Assembly: GCA_017979445.1 (NCBI GenBank)
Contig: CM030706.1
Location: forward strand, 32,133,330 to 32,197,329
Source of the DNA: Akebia trifoliata
Lineage: Eukaryota; Streptophyta; Magnoliopsida; Ranunculales; Lardizabalaceae
Length of the DNA: 64,000 nucleotides
Direction of reading: 5' to 3'
The translations under genes were made by a program, and so were the position numbers. The notes under the pieces were generated by a model. The model saw nothing but the letters and a program-made list of their open reading frames with translations, searched no databases and had not been told where the DNA came from. How positions within the stretch are numbered: the stretch's first letter is position 1; the number at the start of each line of letters is the position of its first letter. This document shows, in pieces, positions 58,166 to 64,000 of this stretch.

Positions 58166-58989
58166 GATGTCCAGTTCCATTTACTCTGCATGCAAACAGA
58201 TTGCTAGCCAACCAGTGCGACGTAATCCAGAGCAACAGAAAAGATGTAACTAAAAGCATAACTTCAGAAGGTAAAATCAATCAGCTGAGACGCAACTTGG
58301 ACCTGGTTTCTTTAAGCTTGCCATGTACACAATGTAAATGGTCCACAGATATGCAAATGAATTGCTTATCAAAGGCTGTCAAGACAAAAATAAACCAAGA
58401 ATTTAAAAGCATAAAATGAAGAGTATTTCAAAAAATGATTCATTTCTTTTAATACATTTCCGAATTGATTAGAGGGCCTGCTTGGAAGATGGGACTCAAC
58501 TCCAACCCGCCTTGCTGTTTGGAGTTACACACTCCTAGAACTCCCCAAACACCCTAAATTGGTGGAGTTGCAACTCCCACCTAGTGTGAATTACAACTCC
58601 ACCAAAGCCACATAATTACTCATGTACCCTGAATATGGCACAATGTAATTTATTTAAAGTTCGGAAGTTGGACATTCCAGTGAAGGAACCAGTTCAGAGT
58701 TGGTAAAGTGAGCCGCTTGCCTACCAAAAGATTAAGTCAATCCAGCCCATCCACTCCATTCCATTAGATGACTATCTCAATAAGTAATTAAGAGATACTG
58801 TCATGTGGCACAAACAGGTAGTTAGTAAGCATTAGAAAAACCTTAGTAGGCCATTTGACAAAATACAAACATCTACTTTTCTCAACTAAAACAAAAAATA
58901 CCAGATGCATAACGATAAAGTAACGAAGGAATGAGATGAAAACCCTCTATTTGTAGACATAGATAGTCAACTAGATTGTAATCAATATG

Positions 58990-59315
58990 ACCCAAAGCAG
59001 ATGTGAACACTATTTCACTAATAGAAGATGTGATCTTGAACTAAATGGAATAGAAGTCAATATGATTCATCTATATCTTTGGAATAAGACTTTAAAGATG
59101 AATGACTAAAACCCTTGTCTTCATAGTTTAAGCACGAACCTATCCATGAAACAAATATTAATATTCTTTCACTAATAGAAGATGTGACCTTAAACAAAAT
59201 GGAATAGAAGCAAATATGATTCATATAGCCAACCCAAAATCTTTGGAGTAAGACTTTAAAGATGAATGAGTGAAACCCTTGTTTTCTTAGATTAAGCACG
59301 TACCCATCCATTAAA
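58990..59315 (+). repeat. Two-copy direct repeat of about 160-185 bp inside the CACTA element
   Basis: Copies from about 59005 and 59165 share TTTCACTAATAGAAGATGTG, AAATGGAATAGAAG, ATGATTCAT, ATCTTTGGA(A/G)TAAGACTTT and AAACCCTTGT. Confidence 0.85.
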
Positions 59316-59649
59316 GGAGCCAAAACATACAAAATTTTCAAATTTTACTCCTCGAGATGGATGTATTATTATAGTTAGAGTTTAGGAATAGGTGTAGGTT
59401 AGAATCAGAAGCAAACCACCATATCAGTAAGTAGGTTGGTAAAGGCAAATCAAATATTATAGTGCATGTCTGTTTTTAGACAGAATTGATGGAGTTGGAG
59501 TTGGAATATTGAGAGTTGGTTGCTACTCTTAAAATGAACTCTAACTTTTGATTGTTAACTAGAAATTAAAGCATAATAAGAAAAAATGCCAAATCAGTGA
59601 TTACAGTGTGGCCTAGGTGGCACGTTCGACACAAGTTGACTGATTGGTC

Positions 59650-61424
59650 TCGTGTTGGACATCATGGAAAACATCCTTGACCCAAGGGTGCACTTTCCTC
59701 GGCCGTCCCTCTCTTTTATATCTGTTATCCCATATATGGGCTTCATATTTTCTTGTCCATCTGTTCCTATTAACACCAAAAATCCAATAAAAAGTTCACT
59801 TCTTTTTTATTTTTTATACATAAACATAGTATGCAAAACTACACATATGCACCAAAATTAATAGGTACTTACCGTGTTACACCCCGATATTGCGAGCTTC
59901 TTCTTTCTCCAAACGGAAGGGAGGATCTTAGTGCAAGTGGAGTTAAATTACTTTCACCATTAAAATGCTCATTAGAAGCAGAGTTTTGGACTGACTGAGG
60001 AATGTAGAAGGAGGCATTGTGATCATAGAGAGTAGTTTTATCTTGGTTAAAGGCAGAAATATTAAAATGTTCCGATGGGTTGTCAGATTTTGCAGCTGCC
60101 AAAAAATCATCGTCTCCAGATTGAAGGTTGATTAAATTCCACTCTGAAAAATCTCAGTAAGTGTAGTAAGTGATAAAGAACATTAAGAGACCCACAAAAG
60201 AGATAATGATTCAATAAAAAATTAAGGAATTACTAATTAAAATCCAATGGAAGATGAGATAATCTGGAAAACAATCTTGTTTCTTATCAATATCAAAGTG
60301 GATCTTCTTGGTGTTAGTCCAGTTGGAACACTTTCATCATTCAAACACTTACCAGCAGTAGAGTTTTCAACTTGTTGAGGAGTACAATATGAGGGTTGTC
60401 AAAATTTGTGGATTGATTTTGGTTGAAGATAGCCAAAAAATCATCCTTAAAAACTTCATTCTCTATATATTGGGACTTGACTAAATTCCAATTTGAAAAT
60501 TTTCAAAAAGAGTAATAATAGATAAAAATAAAAAAAGTAAATAAATATTGTAATTGCACCAGTGAATATATAAGAAAATTTTCTTGGTGGTGCAGGTCCA
60601 ATTAAATTATTTTCATCACTACTTGGAAAAAAAATATTTAAAAATAATATGTAATTGCTTTCATCATCTCATTTAAGCGCTTACCAACAGTAGAATTTTC
60701 AATTGGCTGCGGAGTATAACATGAGAAGTTCTCAAAATTTGTGGGATTATCTTGGTTAAATGCAGTCAGGTCATCTAGAAGATCATCCATATCAATGAGT
60801 TCCTTGTCTCCGCGTTTTGAGTCAACTAAATTCCACTCTGAAAATTTTCAGTAAGAGTCTTACTAAAAAAAATATTAAGATAAAAGGAAGAATTTAGGAT
60901 TAAATACAAATTAGGGATATCCTAACATTAAATGCAGATATTAGATGTTAACAACCTTTAAAATCATGGATAACAGAAGTATTACTTAAGAAAATGTACC
61001 AAAACAGGTGAGTTTGCATTTGTAAAAAATTAGTCCAACTACAATTCCAATGTAGCCTCACACACAAACAACCTAATTCAGATATTTGGAAGGTGACAAT
61101 ATATGCCACTAATTTCTTTAGTATGCTCGATAAGGGATCTAAAAACCTGCCCAAGCATACAACACACATCTATCAGCTTCAATTTATTTTATAATACAAC
61201 CTATGAAGCTAAAATGTTACAAACAAGCAAGCAATAACTCCTTTGAGGATTTTAACGTCTGAAGATAACTAGCCACTAACCCGGGTTCTGCATAGATGGA
61301 AGGAGTCAGATTCATGTAAATATTTACAGAAACACCACCAAAAAGAGAGAAAATACGGGGAAAAAAGGACACTTAGGAAGAAAAAGATGTAACCTAGAGA
61401 TGTGTCTGCTTGTACAGGACTCAT
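59650..61424 (-). pseudogene. Captured AP2/ANT-type transcription factor fragment with repeated exon
   Basis: Minus-strand model: exon 1 61424-61394 (MSPVQADTSL, ends phase 1), exon 2 60837-60685, a degenerate copy at 60492-60353, exon 3 60143-59873, exon 4 from 59766. Exons 2, degenerate copy and 3 all begin (E)WNLV/I and are related. Exon 3 ends GERRSSQYRGVTR and exon 4 begins [20 protein letters not shown], together the first half of an AP2 DNA-binding domain of AINTEGUMENTA type ([20 protein letters not shown]). After RPRK the similarity ends, so the second AP2 repeat is absent. Splice sites GT-AG except the middle copy, whose acceptor CAG is CAA and which has a 1-bp deletion. Likely not a working factor, but it could supply 5' exons for a fusion transcript. 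Confidence 0.75.
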
Positions 61425-62284
61425 TTTGAAATGTTTATAACTTGACAACAAGATACCAACTGTCCATCTTTTATTAACCCTAGTTCTTCAATCATCAGAA
61501 ATAACACTATACAACACACATTGAAAAAGATTACAAGAATAACACCTAAATCTCTAAAATTGCAACCATCAACCCAATCTAACAATGAAAGAATCTCATT
61601 GCACATTGAAGAAATGAAATACGTAGGTTATACATTTCTTAAAAACTAATAAAATAACATAAATCCTAGTTCTTCAACAATCATAACTAAGATTTGAAGC
61701 CAAAAATAAGATTAGAAGCCAAGACAAAATAAAATATTTTTGAAACACACATCTTCATTCACATTGTTTTTTTTTTTTTTTGTTTCGGTTCTTCATTCGC
61801 ACGTTTGATAGTAAGGCTGAACGAGAATCCGGTTTGTTAACGTTTCTAGACAAGATCTACAAGAGTAAAACTGATAAATCGGAAAAAAAAAATTCAAAAA
61901 ATTATAGAAAACTAAGATAAAATGCAAAAACTACAGATCACAATGTGATCTAATTCAAAAAATTAGATTGGTCCTGTTACAAGATGTTATGTTAACATCT
62001 CAAGACGATTGGTCACTTATCTTTTCAACTAACGCAGCTATGTGCCTTTCTAAATTTTAAAAAAAAAAAAAAAACATGAAAACCATAACAAAGCCCCAAA
62101 TACTAAAGTGCGATTCTATCCCTTTTCACTAATTGAAAACAATCAAACCGGATATAAAGCTCCATCAATAGAGAAATAAGCAAACCAATCCGAGTGCGCA
62201 AACCCTAGATATGATTTCAGCTTAAAATTCGTAGAGATGCATCTGGGAGCGAGTTCACAAACCCTAGATCTTGGATTTTGCGGA
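61425..62284 (-). other. Leader/intron region upstream of captured AP2 start
   Basis: No coding motif. It may hold a 5' UTR intron. Minus-strand CTAGGGTTTG words occur at about 62203 and 62262. Confidence 0.35.
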
Positions 62285-62600
62285 GAGAGAGAGAGAGAGT
62301 GCATGCGAGAGACAACTATAAAGACAAAAGAGATCGAAAAATTTTGAGATAGAGTGCGAGAGAGCGAGCGAGACTGTGTGAGAGAGCAAGAGAGCGAGAG
62401 ACAGAGTGTGACCGAGAGAGAGAGACAGAGATGAGTGCGAGAGAGAGAGCGAGAGAGGGAGAGAGAGAGTGTGTGATCGACAGATTTGAGAGATAGAGAT
62501 GAGTGAGAGAGAGCGAGAGAGAGAGTGTGATCGACAGATTTGAGAGAGCGAGAGACATAGACGCAGATCGAGCTGTGAAAGAGAGAGAGAGATTTGATAC
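62285..62600 (-). repeat. GA/CT-rich tract, possible captured promoter-leader
   Basis: On the plus strand a degenerate (GAGAGC/GAGAGT)n array about 310 bp long. On the minus strand this is CT-rich, as in many plant 5' leaders, and is followed by CTAGGGTTTGTG. It sits upstream of the captured AP2 start codon, inside the CACTA right end. The Ser/Leu-rich frame across it is low-complexity, not a gene. Confidence 0.6.
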
Positions 62601-62637
62601 AGTACAGTTAATATAAGTAATGATTTGTATGTGGGTA

Positions 62638-62725
62638 GAAACGACGGTTAAACGACTGTTAAAAGCTGTCGCAATTAACGACAGCTTTTAGCAGTCGTTT
62701 TTAGCGCACTTGTGCAGTCGCGAAA
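62638..62725. repeat. CACTA right subterminal repeats
   Basis: It contains the long hairpin AACGACTGTTAAAAGCTGTC / GACAGCTTTTAGCAGTCGTT and further CGACGG and CAGTCG words, mirroring the left end. Confidence 0.8.
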
Positions 62726-62747
62726 AACGTAATATGACGTAGTGGTG

Positions 62748-63275
62748 ACTGTAGCTGCTTGGGCATTGAGTCCTATTGATCCTTATTTCCAATATTTTCA
62801 TTGATGAATTTTTTATATTTTTTATTTAGTGATTAATTGGGGAATTTTTTTGATTATTCTACTCGTTATTTGTGTAAACTTGAGATTGTAAATATTTTTT
62901 ATGGTTATTGTTAATCTATAAGTGAAAAAAAGATACTTTGATAGTAGCGGTAATAATTTGTGAAAGAATGTGTTGTGTGGATGTGGAATTAGTTTCTAAT
63001 TTTTCTATCAAAATGGTTGAGTATTGTTTTTTTTTTTTGAAATTATTAAATTGATTATGTTTTAAAAATATTTGTCAAATTGGTTATATAGCAATTTTAA
63101 AATTTTATTTTATTTCTTGAAAATGATTATTTGATATGTGAAATTATTTGCGAAATTACTTTAATTTTGTGAACCAAAATTGACCTTAAATTCAAGTCAA
63201 GGGTATAAGCAAATTCATCAAATCATTTTTTTGCAAAGAAAAATAATTTTAAAACTCGACATACCACACTCAATT
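62748..63275. other. Flank of CACTA; end of the acidic ORF then AT-rich
   Basis: The first about 30 bp complete the interrupted ORF. The rest is AT-rich with no gene. Confidence 0.4.
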
Positions 63276-64000
63276 AGGGGTGTCAATGGGTACCCATTTA
63301 ACCAAATCGAATACCCTGGTTCTGGATCCCTTTTTATTGGAACCGATTAGAGCCAGGTTTAAAAGAGAAAAGTTCAAATTTTGTTCTTCAAATTTCACAT
63401 CCCGCTCAAAATTTAAAATTCGCCCTCAGTTGCCAAATTTCAAATTTCAAAATTGAAATAAAATTTCAAATTCCTGTTCTCATTAATGATTTAAATTTTA
63501 AATTATAAATCCCACTAATTGTCAAAATTGAAATATAATTTCAAATCCCGCTCTTAGCCAACAAGATTCAAAATTCAAATTCAAAATTCTGCTCTCAACC
63601 GACAAGATTCAAATTTCATATTCAAAATCTCGCTCTCAACCAACAAGATCCAAAATTTAAAATTCCATTCTCAATTAACAAGATTCAAAATTCAAATTTA
63701 ACATCAAAATCCCACTCGCTAAAATTTTTAAACCATCTATAAATATAATCACTTTTTCTCTCCTTTTCACCAAGTTCTACTACATCTTCTTTTTTCATTT
63801 TCACTCAGCTCTATTACATCTTTTCTCTATCTCAACTTCATTTTCTCTTTAAACATCATTTTGATGTCTCATTTTTCAAACATTTTAAGATTTATCCTTG
63901 ATAATAAATCTAAGGATAACGATGTAGATGTGATATCAAGACTACTTATAAAAGAAGAGCAGTCAAATAATCGAATGCAAACGACGCGCCGTTGTGGTTC
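63276..64000 (+). mobile_element. Left part of a DNA transposon running off the window
   Basis: TTAGGGGTGTCAATGGGTAC at 63277 resembles TAGGGGTGTCAAT ends of plant hAT-type elements. It is followed by five or more degenerate AACAAGATTCAAAATTCAAA repeats (63420-63700). An ATG at 63863 opens a frame to the window end: MSHFSNILRFILDNKSKDND, then VISRLLIKEEQSNNRMQTTR and RCG. The acidic then basic (E-E-Q...TTRRCG) layout loosely resembles plant Harbinger transposase N-termini, but it is too short to assign. Confidence 0.4.

Larger units (their letters stand above)
56069..62744 (-). mobile_element. 6.68-kb non-autonomous CACTA element carrying host gene pieces
   Basis: The left end is CACTACGTCATAATGCGCC and the right end in reverse complement is CACTACGTCATATTACG. 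The 3-bp duplication GTG lies at 56066-56068 and 62745-62747. Subterminal arrays of AAACGACTG / CAGTCGTTT-type hairpin words fill 56083-56275 and 62638-62725. No CACTA transposase (TNPA/TNPD) was seen. The interior has intron-containing fragments of an AP2/ANT-type gene and an ABCG gene, both minus strand. This is the Pack-TE / transduplication pattern known for CACTA elements. Confidence 0.85.

Noticed and set aside
58003..58419. 138-aa plus-strand ORF in the CACTA element
   Set aside because: No family motif; opposite strand to the exon-like captured fragment with a good donor.
62316..62558. Ser/Leu-rich 80-aa ORF
   Set aside because: Translation of a CT-rich simple repeat.

Overview
The window is AT-rich nuclear DNA of a flowering plant. 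The evidence is spliced plant genes (a vacuolar H+-ATPase subunit c gene and a FAR1-RELATED SEQUENCE gene), GT-AG introns with T-rich acceptors, AGGGTTT/telo-box leaders, and a dense plant-type transposon landscape (hAT, CACTA, PIF/Harbinger, MULE, L1-type LINE, Copia, solo LTRs, TRIM, SINE, MITEs). I cannot name the species from sequence alone. Long TE-filled introns and low gene density suggest a medium or large genome.

Layout. (1) 382-16296, minus: VHA-c, rebuilt here as three coding exons (165 aa). Its second intron is 15.3 kb and is packed with LINE, Copia and Harbinger relics and several MITEs. (2) 16471-21692: a 5.2-kb hAT element with a decayed BED/DUF659 transposase on the minus strand. 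It lies only 174 bp upstream of the VHA-c start codon. (3) 22266-24299 and 27088-30420: two large solo LTRs (TG...CA, target duplications GGAAC and ATCAT). (4) 31140-31367: one broken exon of a plant glutamate-receptor-like gene. (5) 33-43 kb: gene-poor, with a CACTA-type end and a decayed MULE transposase split by a TRIM-like element. (6) 44325-50766, plus: a FAR1-related gene, modelled as a proline-rich first exon, a large FAR1/MULE/SWIM exon and a short last exon. Its first intron holds a hAT MITE with a perfect 8-bp target duplication and a Copia-like LTR carrying a TATA box. (7) 55.4-62.8 kb: an unrecognised acidic ORF interrupted first by a SINE and then by a 6.68-kb CACTA element.

The most unusual object is that CACTA element (56069-62744, TSD GTG). 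It carries no visible transposase. It does carry intron-containing pieces of two unrelated host genes in the same orientation: the start of an AP2/ANT-type transcription factor, with a likely CT-rich leader and a triplicated, frame-preserving exon, and three exons of a PDR/ABCG transporter with intact splice sites and open frames. It may produce a chimeric transcript.

The intact-looking host loci (VHA-c, FRS) are housekeeping or regulatory genes with no evident functional link to each other. Most of the rest is TE history. All family names come from recognising motifs by eye; no database search was run.
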